From Pseudomonas paraversuta (GTDB taxonomy: Bacteria > Pseudomonadota > Gammaproteobacteria > Pseudomonadales > Pseudomonadaceae), in assembly GCF_904063065.1 (NCBI RefSeq), contig NZ_CAJFCL010000001.1, positions 124,001 to 188,000 on the forward strand: 64,000 bases of DNA, in the 5' to 3' direction. Under the pieces are notes generated by a model, which saw only the letters and a list, made by a program, of their open reading frames with translations, was not told the DNA's origin and did no database searches. This document shows, piece by piece, positions 41,159-49,978 of the stretch. The first letter of the stretch is position 1, and each line of letters begins with the position of its first letter. A program made the position numbers and the translations under genes.

Positions 41159-42097
41159 TCAGCTGCGGGTTAAAAAGGCGTCTGCCAGCAGCCGGTTGCG
41201 CGCCAGCCCCGCCAGAAACAAACGCTTGGCGAAGGCCTCGACACTGTCGGGGTGACCGCAGACCAAAGCATGGGTCTGGCGCGAATCCACCCTCAGCCCG
41301 GCCAGAAAGTCCGCTAGCCGGGCACGTTCGACCCACTCGACCTGCAGATTTGGCTCAGCGGCCGCCAGCGCCTGCAGTTCAGCCTTAAGGTAGTGTTCAG
41401 CGGCATCCCGGGCCACATGGATCAGACGGATCGGCCCTTGATGGTCCTGACGCAGCGCCTCGCGCAGTACGCCATACAACGGCCCCAGCCCGGTGCCGGA
41501 CGCCAGCAGCCAGAGCGGCTGCTCCTGCCAGTCGGGGTCGTAACGCAGGGCGCCGCCACGCAGCTCCCCCAACCGCAGCGGATCGCCAACCCGCAACTGA
41601 CGCGCGGCGCTGACAAACTCACCGGCATGGGCGCAATCGAGGTGGAATTCCAGAAACCGCTCTTCATCCGGCAGGCTGGCTAGCGAATACGGACGCGCGA
41701 CACCGCTGGCTGTCCACAACACCATATGCTGACCGGCGCGATAACGCAGCGAACGCCCGGGCAACAACCGCAAGCGCAACACCGTCGGGCTCAACCAGTC
41801 GACACTCAGCACCTCGGCGGGCAAGCCATCGCGGATCGGATCGAAGGCTTCAAGCTGCAAGTCCTCCACCACCTGACACTGACAGGCCAGGCGCCAGCCT
41901 TGTTCGCGCTGGGCGCGGCTCAGTGCCTCGGGCTTGAGATCGGCCGGCTCGCCACGCACACAACGCACCAGACAGGCATGGCAACTGCCGGCACGGCAGC
42001 TGTAAGGCACCGCCACACCGGCCTGATTGAGGCTATCGAGCAAATTGGCATCCTGGGGAACCGACCAGCGCCGGTCAGCGACGTGTAACTCGGGCAC
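41159..42097 (-). CDS. 2Fe-2S ferredoxin-NAD(P) oxidoreductase
   Basis: A 312-residue electron-transfer protein. An N-terminal plant-type ferredoxin domain holds the 2Fe-2S cysteines in CRAGSCHACLVRC (about 34-46) and a fourth in LACQC (about 75). It is followed by an FAD domain with ARPYSLAS (about 133-140) and an NAD(P)-binding domain with LLASGTGLGPLYGVL. This order is shared with CDP-6-deoxy-glucoseen reductases and oxygenase reductases; the partner is unknown. It starts with GTG. Confidence 0.88.
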   Translation of the reverse strand: MPELHVADRRWSVPQDANLLDSLNQAGVAVPYSCRAGSCHACLVRCVRGEPADLKPEALSRAQREQGWRLACQCQVVEDLQLEAFDPIRDGLPAEVLSVDWLSPTVLRLRLLPGRSLRYRAGQHMVLWTASGVARPYSLASLPDEERFLEFHLDCAHAGEFVSAARQLRVGDPLRLGELRGGALRYDPDWQEQPLWLLASGTGLGPLYGVLREALRQDHQGPIRLIHVARDAAEHYLKAELQALAAAEPNLQVEWVERARLADFLAGLRVDSRQTHALVCGHPDSVEAFAKRLFLAGLARNRLLADAFLTRS

Positions 42098-42416
42098 TTC
42101 ATATGTCCTGTAAGAGATTCAGTGCAGCATGATAATCCGATAAGCCTGTAGCCGCTGCCTGTCACAGGCCGCGCAGCGGCCCCGAATGTGAAAAGCCAAG
42201 GTCCGGCGCAGCCTTCGCCAGCGGCTACAAATACCCCCGACCTTCGTTTATACCCCCCGCAGGTGTATCAAGTCGTACGCCGGGTTATACTGCCGCGCCT
42301 TTTTTGTACCGGCCCTCCGTGCCCGGTATGCCCAGCAAAGATGTTTTCGACAGACCGATAGACCCAGGTCGCAAACACCTTATTGAATGTTCCCGTCTTA
42401 TAGAGGAGCGCGACCC
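42098..42416. promoter_or_regulatory. Divergent promoter region of the reductase gene and fumarase
   Basis: This 319-bp spacer between divergent genes contains one REP-type element (listed separately) and no other gene. The fumarase ribosome site is AGAGGAG at about 42402. Confidence 0.5.
42147..42230. repeat. REP-type inverted repeat pair
   Basis: TGTAGCCGCTG at 42148 pairs with CAGCGGCTACA at about 42219-42229, enclosing inner hairpins (GCCGCTG/CAGCGGC). This is the TGTAGCCGCTGCC class of Pseudomonas REP. Confidence 0.65.
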
Positions 42417-43940
42417 ATGACCGTGATCAAGCAAGACGACCTGATTCAGAGCGTTGCTGACGCCCTGCAGTTCATTTCCTACTACCACCCCGTGGACTTC
42501 ATCCAGGCCATGCACGAGGCTTACCTGCGCGAAGAATCGCCAGCGGCCCGTGACTCGATGGCGCAAATCCTGATCAACTCGCGCATGTGTGCCACCGGCC
42601 ACCGCCCGATTTGCCAGGACACCGGCATCGTCACCGTATTCGTGCGTGTGGGCATGGATGTGCGCTGGACCGGCGCCACCATGGGCCTGGACGACATGAT
42701 CAACGAAGGCGTGCGTCGCGCTTACAACCTCCCGGAAAACGTCCTGCGGGCTTCGATCCTGGCCGACCCGGCCGGTGCTCGTCGCAACACCAAGGACAAC
42801 ACCCCGGCAGTTATCCACTACTCCATCGTTCCGGGCAACACCGTGGAAGTGGACGTAGCAGCCAAGGGCGGCGGCTCCGAAAACAAGTCGAAAATGGCCA
42901 TGCTCAACCCGTCCGACTCGATCGTTGACTGGGTACTCAAGACCGTTCCGACCATGGGTGCAGGCTGGTGTCCACCGGGCATGCTCGGCATCGGTATCGG
43001 CGGCACGGCTGAAAAAGCAGCGGTAATGGCCAAGGAAGTGTTGATGGAATCCATCGACATCCACGACCTGATCAAGCGCGGCCCGTCCAGCCGTATCGAA
43101 GAGATGCGTATTGAACTGTTCGAGAAGGTCAACCAGCTGGGCATCGGCGCCCAGGGCCTTGGCGGCCTGACCACCGTGCTCGACGTAAAAATCATGGACT
43201 ACCCGACCCACGCCGCTTCCTTGCCGGTGTGCATGATCCCGAACTGCGCGGCCACCCGCCATGCGCATTTTGTGCTCGACGGTTCCGGCCCGGCCGAACT
43301 CGAGGCACCACCGCTGGACGCCTACCCGCAAATCGTCTGGGAAGCAGGTCCATCGGCACGCCGTGTAGACCTGGACACCCTGACCCCGGAAGACGTGCAA
43401 AGCTGGAAGCCGGGCGAGACCGTTTTGCTCAACGGCAAAATGCTCACCGGTCGCGACGCTGCGCACAAGCGCATGGTCGAAATGCTCAACCGCGGCGAAA
43501 CCTTGCCGGTCGACCTCAAGGGTCGCTTCATCTATTACGTGGGCCCGGTTGATCCGGTCGGCGACGAAGTAGTGGGGCCTGCCGGTCCGACCACAGCCAC
43601 GCGGATGGACAAGTTCACCCGCCAGATCCTGGATCAGACCGGCCTGCTGGGCATGATCGGCAAATCCGAGCGCGGCCCGACCGCTATCGAAGCGATCAAG
43701 GACCACAAAGCCGTGTACTTGATGGCGGTTGGCGGTGCAGCGTATCTGGTGGCTCAGGCCATCAAGAAATCCCGCGTAGTCGCCTTTGCCGAACTGGGCA
43801 TGGAAGCGATCTACGAGTTCGACGTAAAAGACATGCCGGTTACCGTGGCTGTCGACAGTAAAGGCGAGTCGGTGCACATCACCGGCCCGGCAATCTGGCA
43901 GAAGAAAATCAGCGAAAGCCTGGCCGTTGAAGTGCAGTAA
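42417..43940 (+). CDS. fumA: Fumarate hydratase, class I (4Fe-4S)
   Basis: This TCA-cycle enzyme interconverts fumarate and malate and is an oxygen-sensitive iron-sulfur hydratase. The 507 residues have CATGHRPICQDTG (about 61-73) and CMIPNCAATRHAHF (about 270) as cluster and catalytic segments, plus a C-terminal domain with YYVGPVDPVGDEVVGPAGPTTATRM. The ATG MTVIKQDD follows AGAGGAG; the 10-residue upstream extension has no ribosome site. The exact symbol is by analogy. Confidence 0.94.
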   Translation: MTVIKQDDLIQSVADALQFISYYHPVDFIQAMHEAYLREESPAARDSMAQILINSRMCATGHRPICQDTGIVTVFVRVGMDVRWTGATMGLDDMINEGVRRAYNLPENVLRASILADPAGARRNTKDNTPAVIHYSIVPGNTVEVDVAAKGGGSENKSKMAMLNPSDSIVDWVLKTVPTMGAGWCPPGMLGIGIGGTAEKAAVMAKEVLMESIDIHDLIKRGPSSRIEEMRIELFEKVNQLGIGAQGLGGLTTVLDVKIMDYPTHAASLPVCMIPNCAATRHAHFVLDGSGPAELEAPPLDAYPQIVWEAGPSARRVDLDTLTPEDVQSWKPGETVLLNGKMLTGRDAAHKRMVEMLNRGETLPVDLKGRFIYYVGPVDPVGDEVVGPAGPTTATRMDKFTRQILDQTGLLGMIGKSERGPTAIEAIKDHKAVYLMAVGGAAYLVAQAIKKSRVVAFAELGMEAIYEFDVKDMPVTVAVDSKGESVHITGPAIWQKKISESLAVEVQ

Positions 43941-43959
43941 GCCCTTCTAAGCCAGACAC

Positions 43960-43997
43960 AAAAAAACGGCCGGGTTAATCACCCGGCCGTTTTTTTA
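43960..43997 (+). terminator. Terminator of fumA
   Basis: AAAACGGCCGGGT-TAATC-ACCCGGCCGTTTTTTT is a perfect hairpin with A and T runs. Confidence 0.93.
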
Positions 43998-44008
43998 TGC
44001 CACTTCAC

Positions 44009-44070
44009 TGTAGGAGCGAGCTGGCTCGCGAGCTTTTCGTTGCTGCGCTAAAAAGCGCGCTCCTGCGGGA
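44009..44070. repeat. REP element doublet (GTAGGAGCGAGC class)
   Basis: TGTAGGAGCGAGCTGGCTCGCGAGC and CGCGCTCCTGCGG form an inverted pair with inner hairpins. This is the commonest REP type of the P. fluorescens group. Its presence between genes supports the genus assignment. Confidence 0.8.
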
Positions 44071-44072
44071 TG

Positions 44073-45221
44073 TTAAAACGCATTACGGAAGATTTCTTCA
44101 ATCTGCCCCTGATCTGCCTTGCGCGGGTTGGTAAAACCACAGGCGTCTTTCAGCGCGTTGGTTGCCAGAATCGGGATGTCATCCAGCTTGGCCCCCAGAT
44201 CCCGCAGCCCCGCCGGAATTTCAACATCCTTGGCCAGGGTCCGAATCGCCGCAATGGCTGCTTGCGCACCCTCCTCCGGACTCAAACCCCGGACATCGGC
44301 GCCCAGCGCGTGGGCCACGTCGGTCAGGCGAGCCGCACATACATGAGCGTTGAAGGTTTGCACATGGGGTAGCAGTACCGCGTTGCACACCCCGTGCGGC
44401 AAGTCATAGAAGCCACCCAACTGGTGCGCCATGGCGTGCACAAACCCCAGCGACGCATTGTTGAACGCCATGCCCGCCAGGAACTGCGCGTAGGCCATGT
44501 TCTCCCGGGCGGTCAGATCCTTGCCGTCGGATACTGCCTGACGCAAGTTCTGACTGATCAGCTCCATGGCTTTAATTGCACAGGCATCGGTAATCGGGTT
44601 GGCCGCCGTCGACACATAGGCTTCAATGGCGTGGGTCAGCGCGTCCATACCGGTCGCAGCCGTAAGCCCCTTGGGCATTGCCACCATCAGTTGCGGGTCG
44701 TTGACCGACAGCAGCGGTGTTACGTTGCGGTCGACAATTGCCATTTTCACGTGGCGCTCTTCGTCAGTAATGATGCAAAAACGCGTCATCTCACTGGCCG
44801 TACCCGCCGTGGTGTTGATCGAAACCAGCGGCAGTTGCGGTTTGGCCGACCGATCGACGCCTTCGTAATCACGAATATGCCCGCCGTTGGTGGCGCACAG
44901 CGCAATCCCCTTGGCACAGTCGTGGGGCGAACCGCCGCCCAGCGAGACAATAAAGTCGCATTGATGCTGCTTGAGGACCTTCAGGCCCGCCTCTACGTTG
45001 CCAATGCTCGGGTTCGGCCTGGCCCCGTCGAAAACCACCGATTCGATATCCTGCAAGCCCAGCTTTTCTGCGATCAGCGTCGCTACCCCGGCCTTGGCCA
45101 GCCCGGCATCAGTCACGATCAGCGCCTTGCGAAACCCATAATTGCGAATCGCGCTCATCGCTTCATCCAGACAACCGTTACCCATTATGTTCACGGCGGG
45201 AATAAAAAATGTGCTGGTCAT
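44073..45221 (-). CDS. yiaY: Iron-containing alcohol dehydrogenase (YiaY-like)
   Basis: A 382-residue group III alcohol dehydrogenase starting [14 protein letters not shown]. The NAD-binding segment is [16 protein letters not shown] (about 95-110). The Fe2+ ligands are in [12 protein letters not shown] (Asp and His) and [27 protein letters not shown] (three His). E. coli YiaY oxidises short alcohols and threonine; the substrate here is not known. An upstream start at 45302 overlaps other signals and is not favoured. Confidence 0.92.
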   Translation of the reverse strand: MTSTFFIPAVNIMGNGCLDEAMSAIRNYGFRKALIVTDAGLAKAGVATLIAEKLGLQDIESVVFDGARPNPSIGNVEAGLKVLKQHQCDFIVSLGGGSPHDCAKGIALCATNGGHIRDYEGVDRSAKPQLPLVSINTTAGTASEMTRFCIITDEERHVKMAIVDRNVTPLLSVNDPQLMVAMPKGLTAATGMDALTHAIEAYVSTAANPITDACAIKAMELISQNLRQAVSDGKDLTARENMAYAQFLAGMAFNNASLGFVHAMAHQLGGFYDLPHGVCNAVLLPHVQTFNAHVCAARLTDVAHALGADVRGLSPEEGAQAAIAAIRTLAKDVEIPAGLRDLGAKLDDIPILATNALKDACGFTNPRKADQGQIEEIFRNAF

Positions 45222-45371
45222 GGCGAGTCCTCTAAGGCGGGGTGCAGCCCGCGACGCTGAATAAATCCATGTGCATAGCTTCAACCTGTTTTGGTACACC
45301 AATGTTGATCTGGCTCAACACTTGAGCGTGATAAAGTCCTGCTTTGCCCCCGCCTTGAGACGATATTTGCC

Positions 45372-46397
45372 ATGACCCCCTTCCAGGAATTTGATGCAGA
45401 ACTAGAAGACTGGAATGCACTGAGCACCGGCACAGCGTGCAGCGGACTGCTGATTGGTAACGGCGCAAGCATGGCCGTGTGGCATGACTTTTATTACGAC
45501 TCGCTATTCGAAAAAGCCAAAAGCGTCGCCGAAAAACCCCTCAGCCAGACCGAACTCAGCGTGTTCGAAGCACTGGGTACGCGCAATTTCGAGCACGTGT
45601 TAAGTGCACTCAAAACCGCAAGCAAGGTCAACAAGGCCCTGGCCATCAACTCGGCTTCGCCGCGCAAACGCTACTACGCCATCAAGGAAGCCTTGATCAA
45701 CAGCACCCAGGACGTACATATCCCCTGGCGCCTGATGCAACCCGAAACCCTGGCATGCTGGAACCAGGAGCTGGCGCGCTACGCCACGGTGTACTGCTCC
45801 AACTACGACCTGCTCACCCCCTGGGCTGTGATGCAGGCGCCAAAACAGTTCAATGACTTGTTCGACAGCCCCGGGGCTACCTTCGAACTGGGTGCAGCAC
45901 TGGGCAAGAGCAAATCCACCCGCGTGCTTTACTTGCACGGCGGCCTGCACCTGGTGAAAAACCAGGAAGGCAAGGCGCGCAAGATCAACGCCACGCCACC
46001 CGTGCTGCTAAGTAACTTCGCGATTAATCACTCGATCAGCGCCCTGGACGATGTGCCGCTGTTTGTCAGCGAAAGCAACAGCGACGACAAGCGTAAATCC
46101 ATTCGTCACTCGGATTACCTGTCGTTTTGCCATGAACAGTTGATGAGCCACAAAGACAGCTTGTGCATCTTTGGTCACAGCCTGGGAGAACAGGATCAGC
46201 ACCTGATTGATGCCCTGCGCCAGGCGCCGCTGAAAACCCTGTGGATCTCGATTTACCCGCGCAACGAAGCCTTTATCCGCTTTCAGAAGCACCACTACGC
46301 GGCGCTATTTGCAGACAAAAAGCTGACATTACGCTTCTATAATTCGAAAACCCACCCGCTTGGCTACACCAGGCACTCGGTGCCGGTGGAGGTCTGA
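45372..46397 (+). CDS. DUF4917 protein with SIR2-like motifs
   Basis: A 341-residue protein of unknown function. The N-terminus has a glycine-rich LLIGNGASMAVWHDF (about 27-41), and later segments read YCSNYDLLTPW, YLHGGLH (about 186-192) and IFGHSLGEQDQHLIDAL (about 258-274). In SIR2-superfamily proteins a GxGxS loop, an asparagine-aspartate (TNYD-like) motif, an LHG motif and a GHSxxxxD helix occur in this order; these form the NAD-binding fold. SIR2-like proteins include NADases of anti-phage systems. No membrane segment or partner gene is evident. It lies divergent from yiaY. Confidence 0.75.
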   Translation: MTPFQEFDAELEDWNALSTGTACSGLLIGNGASMAVWHDFYYDSLFEKAKSVAEKPLSQTELSVFEALGTRNFEHVLSALKTASKVNKALAINSASPRKRYYAIKEALINSTQDVHIPWRLMQPETLACWNQELARYATVYCSNYDLLTPWAVMQAPKQFNDLFDSPGATFELGAALGKSKSTRVLYLHGGLHLVKNQEGKARKINATPPVLLSNFAINHSISALDDVPLFVSESNSDDKRKSIRHSDYLSFCHEQLMSHKDSLCIFGHSLGEQDQHLIDALRQAPLKTLWISIYPRNEAFIRFQKHHYAALFADKKLTLRFYNSKTHPLGYTRHSVPVEV

Positions 46398-46437
46398 ATC
46401 CGCTCCCCTCCCGCAACGGGAAAAGGGCCCGCCATCC

Positions 46438-46980
46438 CTAGTCATCCCTGCTATTGACCACCACCAGCAACTGCGCCTGAACCTGCCCCACCGAACGTAA
46501 ACGGTGGGGCTTTTGGGCGTTGAAATGCAAGGCATCGCCCTTCTGCAAAATGACCCGCTCAGTCATGAAATCCACCTCTACTGCCCCCTCATGCACGAAC
46601 AAAAACTCTTCGCCCGCATGCTCCTTGAAGCTGGGATCGGCGAATTCGAAAGGGGGGAACATCATGAACGGCAGCAGGTTACGCTCGCTGACCTGATGCG
46701 CCAGCACTGCATAACCGGGTGACTGCCCGGTGCCCGACAGCAACTGGCGCTGATCACTTCTCACCAGGCTGTAGTTGTCCAGCCGTGCGCTGTCCTCCGA
46801 GAACAGCTCCTCGACGTTCACATTCAGCGCCCTGGCCAATTTAAGCGCCGCGGCGATCGACGGCGTATTAAGCCCGCGCTCAACTTTGGACAGGTAACTC
46901 TTGGTCATGCCGGATTTTTCGGCCAGCACCTCAAGGGTAACGCCCAGTTTTTTTCTGAGTAATTTCAAGCGGATAGACAT
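46438..46980 (-). CDS. XRE-family regulator with C-terminal cupin domain
   Basis: The 180 residues combine an N-terminal HTH of XRE type (about 5-60; LEVLAEKSGMTKSYLSKVERG) with a C-terminal cupin (about 90-180; HAGEEFLFVHEGAVEVDF). This form usually senses a small ligand and represses nearby catabolic genes. It is divergent from the aldolase/DapA-like pair, with three related half-sites between them. The ATG at 46980 is used; a TTG three codons upstream is possible. Confidence 0.93.
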   Translation of the reverse strand: MSIRLKLLRKKLGVTLEVLAEKSGMTKSYLSKVERGLNTPSIAAALKLARALNVNVEELFSEDSARLDNYSLVRSDQRQLLSGTGQSPGYAVLAHQVSERNLLPFMMFPPFEFADPSFKEHAGEEFLFVHEGAVEVDFMTERVILQKGDALHFNAQKPHRLRSVGQVQAQLLVVVNSRDD

Positions 46981-47026
46981 GTATAGCAATTAATCCATCA
47001 AAGGAGCCGCGGGTTTCTCTTGCCAA

Positions 47027-47063
47027 TGACACTTTGTGTCATATAGCCTCTTAAGTGTCATAT
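47027..47063. promoter_or_regulatory. Operator-like half-sites TGTCA between regulator and aldolase
   Basis: TGACACTTTGTGTCA (47027-47041) is a palindrome, and GTGTCATAT recurs at 47036 and 47055 (19 bp apart). Three related half-sites in the intergenic region of a divergent XRE regulator suggest its operator. The true ligand is unknown. Confidence 0.55.
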
Positions 47064-47129
47064 GCACTGCCCCGCCACTTTCCAGGCTACGGGGCAGGCA
47101 ATCCGGCAATCACTGCAAAGGACACCGAC

Positions 47130-47912
47130 ATGGCCAAGACATTAGCACTCCCGAAAGAGCAGCTGGTCAAGCAAGCGCTTGTACAGATGCAAAATACGCT
47201 GGCGGATAATACGTGGACTGACCGGCAAAAGCTGGCCCTGACCTGCCGCATCCTCTTTGAAAACGGCCACGACTCTGGTCTGGCCGGGCAAATCACGGCT
47301 CGCGGGCCACAACCCGGCACCTATTACACCCAACAACTGGGCCTGGGATTCGACGAAATAACTGCCGGCAATCTACTGCTGGTCAATGAAGACCTGGAAG
47401 TACTCGAAGGCCACGGCATGCCGAACCCGGCCAACCGCTTTCACAGCTGGGTCTACCGCGCCCGCCCGGATGTGAACTGCATCATCCACACTCACCCGAC
47501 CCACGTAGCCGCACTGTCGATGCTGGAAGTGCCGCTTGAGGTGTCGCACATGGATCTCTGCCCGCTGTACGAAGACTGCGCTTTTCTGGAAGGTTGGCCG
47601 GGGGTGCCAGTGGGTAATGAAGAAGGTGAAATCATCACCCGGGCGCTGGGCGCCAAACGCGCGATCCTGCTCTCGCACCACGGCCAGTTGTCGAGCGGGG
47701 CCAGCATCGAAGAAGCCTGCGTGATCGCGCAACTGATCGAGCGCGCCGCCAAGCTGCAACTGCTGGCGATGGCGGCCGGCACTATCAAACCCGTCGAGCC
47801 GGCGCTGGGTCGCGAAGCCCATGACTGGATCAGCCGTCCTAAACGTCACGCTGCCGCATTCAATTACTACGCCCGGCAAAACCTGCGTCGTCATGCCGAT
47901 TGCCTGAACTGA
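47130..47912 (+). CDS. Class II aldolase/adducin family protein
   Basis: The 260-residue enzyme uses a divalent metal. Its ligands are the His pair in IIHTHPTHV (about 131-139), and HHGQLSSG (about 198-205) carries another His. It should cleave a sugar- or hydroxy-acid-like substrate by retro-aldol chemistry. The start is the ATG after AAAGGAC, giving MAKTLALPK. It is first in a two-gene operon with the DapA-like lyase; PA0224-PA0223 of P. aeruginosa look like the corresponding pair. Confidence 0.88.
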   Translation: MAKTLALPKEQLVKQALVQMQNTLADNTWTDRQKLALTCRILFENGHDSGLAGQITARGPQPGTYYTQQLGLGFDEITAGNLLLVNEDLEVLEGHGMPNPANRFHSWVYRARPDVNCIIHTHPTHVAALSMLEVPLEVSHMDLCPLYEDCAFLEGWPGVPVGNEEGEIITRALGAKRAILLSHHGQLSSGASIEEACVIAQLIERAAKLQLLAMAAGTIKPVEPALGREAHDWISRPKRHAAAFNYYARQNLRRHADCLN

Positions 47913-47943
47913 GCCCACCTACCTGTTGAAACGGAGATACTTC

Positions 47944-48831
47944 ATGTCGACCTCAAACATTCACGGCATCATCGGTTACACCATCACCCCGTTTACCGCC
48001 GACGGCGAACAGATTGACCTGAGCGCACTGGGACGCTCCATCGACCAACTGATCGACAGCGGTGTTCACGCCATTGCCCCCCTGGGCAGCACCGGCGAAG
48101 GCGCGTACTTGAGCGACGCCGAATGGGATCAAGTCAGCCAGTTCACCCTGGCCCATGTCGCCAAAAGGGTACCGACCATAGTCAGTGTGTCCGACCTGAC
48201 CACTGCCAAGGCTGTGCGGCGCGCGCGCCTTGCCGAGCAATATGGCGCCGATGTGGTGATGGTCTTGCCGGCCGCCTACTGGAAACTCAGCGAAGCCGAA
48301 ATCCTCGCTCACTACCGCGCCATTGGCCACAGCATCAGCACTCCGATCATGCTCTACAACAACCCGGCCACCAGCGGTACGGACATGTCGGTCGAGTTGA
48401 TCCTGCGCATTTTCAATGCGGTTGAAAACGTCACCATGGTCAAGGAAAGCACCGGCGACATTCAGCGCATGCATCGCCTGCAACAGCTGGGCGAGGGGCA
48501 GATCCCGTTTTATAACGGTTGCAACCCGCTGGCACTGGAAGCGTTCGCGGCCGGAGCCAAAGGTTGGTGTACGGCTGCACCGAACCTGATTCCGGCACTC
48601 AATCTGGGGTTGTATGAAGCGGTACTGGCCAACGACCTGAAAACAGCCCGCGAGCTGTTCTATCGCCAATTGCCACTTCTGCAGTTCATTCTAAAAGGTG
48701 GCTTGCCCGCAACTATCAAGGCAGGCCTGCGCCTTACCGGCATTGAGGCTGGGGACCCGCGCCTGCCGGTATTTCCACTGTCTGAAAGCGCCGTTTCACA
48801 ATTGCAGCAAATCTTGAAAACCCTGCGCTGA
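47944..48831 (+). CDS. DapA-like Schiff-base lyase/synthase
   Basis: A 295-residue TIM-barrel of the dihydrodipicolinate synthase / N-acetylneuraminate lyase family. The substrate-contact motif GSTGEGAYL (about 44-52), active-site Tyr138 (IMLYNNPATSG) and Schiff-base Lys167 (MVKES) are intact. These residues support a pyruvate-utilising aldolase or dehydratase, not necessarily DapA itself. The ribosome site GGAG precedes MSTSNIHG. It lies 31 bp after the class II aldolase. Confidence 0.9.
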   Translation: MSTSNIHGIIGYTITPFTADGEQIDLSALGRSIDQLIDSGVHAIAPLGSTGEGAYLSDAEWDQVSQFTLAHVAKRVPTIVSVSDLTTAKAVRRARLAEQYGADVVMVLPAAYWKLSEAEILAHYRAIGHSISTPIMLYNNPATSGTDMSVELILRIFNAVENVTMVKESTGDIQRMHRLQQLGEGQIPFYNGCNPLALEAFAAGAKGWCTAAPNLIPALNLGLYEAVLANDLKTARELFYRQLPLLQFILKGGLPATIKAGLRLTGIEAGDPRLPVFPLSESAVSQLQQILKTLR

Positions 48832-48931
48832 CGCTCCCGCAACACCCGGCCTGCTGCCGAAAATGACACTGATGTTTTGCCCTTGAAAACCCAGTGACAC
48901 CTTCGCCAGCAGGCTCAGACCAATGGGGTCA

Positions 48932-49264
48932 TCAAAATTTTTCTTTGATCTGCGTGGTCGGCCCGTTGGTTTTGACGCTGGCTATGCCTTTGTCCCGCGC
49001 CGCCTCGGCGCTGTACTGCTCGCTGGTACCAATGATCTGGTGATTCGCCGCCTTGAGGTTGAAGTACGGCTTGCCGTCTTTGGCGACCTTCTTCTCATAG
49101 CGCTCATCATGGGGGCTATTGGCCTGCACCGAGGCAATCCCGGCTTTGGCCGCCGCCAGGGTGGTGTAGTGCTCACTGACCAAAATCGTTTCGGCGTTTG
49201 CCGCCTTCAAGACAAAACGGAACTGTCCGTTGCTGGTTTTGCTCAACTCGTACCAACCTGACAT
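48932..49264 (-). CDS. DUF1508 (YegP-type) two-repeat protein
   Basis: A 110-residue protein made of two DUF1508 repeats, each reading like FRFVLKAANAETILVSE.Y and PYFNLKAANHQIIGTSEQY, with GIASV after each. The function is unknown; homologues are small stable beta proteins. Start MSGWYELSK at 49264. Confidence 0.9.
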   Translation of the reverse strand: MSGWYELSKTSNGQFRFVLKAANAETILVSEHYTTLAAAKAGIASVQANSPHDERYEKKVAKDGKPYFNLKAANHQIIGTSEQYSAEAARDKGIASVKTNGPTTQIKEKF

Positions 49265-49375
49265 AACCACTCTCCTGCTGTAGTAGGGATTTTTCCCTTC
49301 TTCAGTAAAGCGGCCACAGGGTATTTAGCCATTTATCCGCCGCAATAAGCGCAAAGATGGATTTCCAGCGAGACA

Positions 49376-49395
49376 AATAGCAATAATTCTCGATA
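49376..49395. promoter_or_regulatory. Fur-box candidate upstream of the ECF sigma gene
   Basis: Read on the minus strand, the site is TATCGAGAATTATTGCTATT. I count 15 of 20 matches to the AATGAGAATTATTATCATT-type Fur consensus, including the GAGAATTATT core. It lies 44 bp before the sigma-factor ATG, where iron repression is expected for a FecI-type gene. Confidence 0.6.
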
Positions 49396-49438
49396 CCATT
49401 CGCGACTTGTTTGCATCGCTGCATCCTTAAGGATCTTC

Positions 49439-49978
49439 ATGTCCCGCTTCAAACCTGACCCGCCAGTGGCCGAATCCTTGCGCGAGTTCTACACACAGAT
49501 TCTGCACTTCCTGCGCAAACGCACGGACAACGCCAGCGATGCAGCTGACATGACCCAGGATGTATTCACCCAATGGCTGGGTTATCAGGACCGGGCCAAA
49601 GTCGAGCAGCCGCGGGCCTTTCTGTTCCAGATGGCGCGCAATCTGTTACGCGATCACTGGCGTCGCCAACAGGTACGTCAAGCGGTGCACAGCGAACAAA
49701 TTGCGGGTCAACCCGAGCCCCTGACCGACGAGAGGGATGAGCCGATGGCTGGCGCACAACGCCTGCAATATCTCGAGCAACTCAAAGCCGTGCTCGCAGA
49801 ACTCTCGCCCAGACGCCGCGAAGCCCTTATGCTGCATCGTTTTGAAGGCTTGAGTCAGGCGCAGATTGCCGAACGTATGGGAATCTCCGTCAGCATGGTG
49901 GAAAAGCACATTGCCTTTGCCTTGCTTCACTGCAAGCGACATTTACAACGGGACAGCGGCAAGGAGCAGCCACAATGA
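49439..49978 (+). CDS. FecI-like ECF sigma factor
   Basis: A 179-residue sigma-70 family member with region 2 (about 15-80, DAADMTQDVFTQWLGYQ) and region 4 (about 115-170, LSQAQIAERMGISVSMVEKHIAFALLHCKRHL). The arrangement sigma-FecR-TonB receptor marks it as an iron-starvation sigma for the receptor gene. AAGGA precedes the ATG, and it overlaps fecR by 4 bp. P. aeruginosa hasI is the likely functional analogue. Confidence 0.93.
   Translation: MSRFKPDPPVAESLREFYTQILHFLRKRTDNASDAADMTQDVFTQWLGYQDRAKVEQPRAFLFQMARNLLRDHWRRQQVRQAVHSEQIAGQPEPLTDERDEPMAGAQRLQYLEQLKAVLAELSPRRREALMLHRFEGLSQAQIAERMGISVSMVEKHIAFALLHCKRHLQRDSGKEQPQ

Noticed and set aside
42285..43877. 530-codon open frame opposite fumA
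   Set aside because: Shadow of the class I fumarase, which has intact iron-sulfur motifs.
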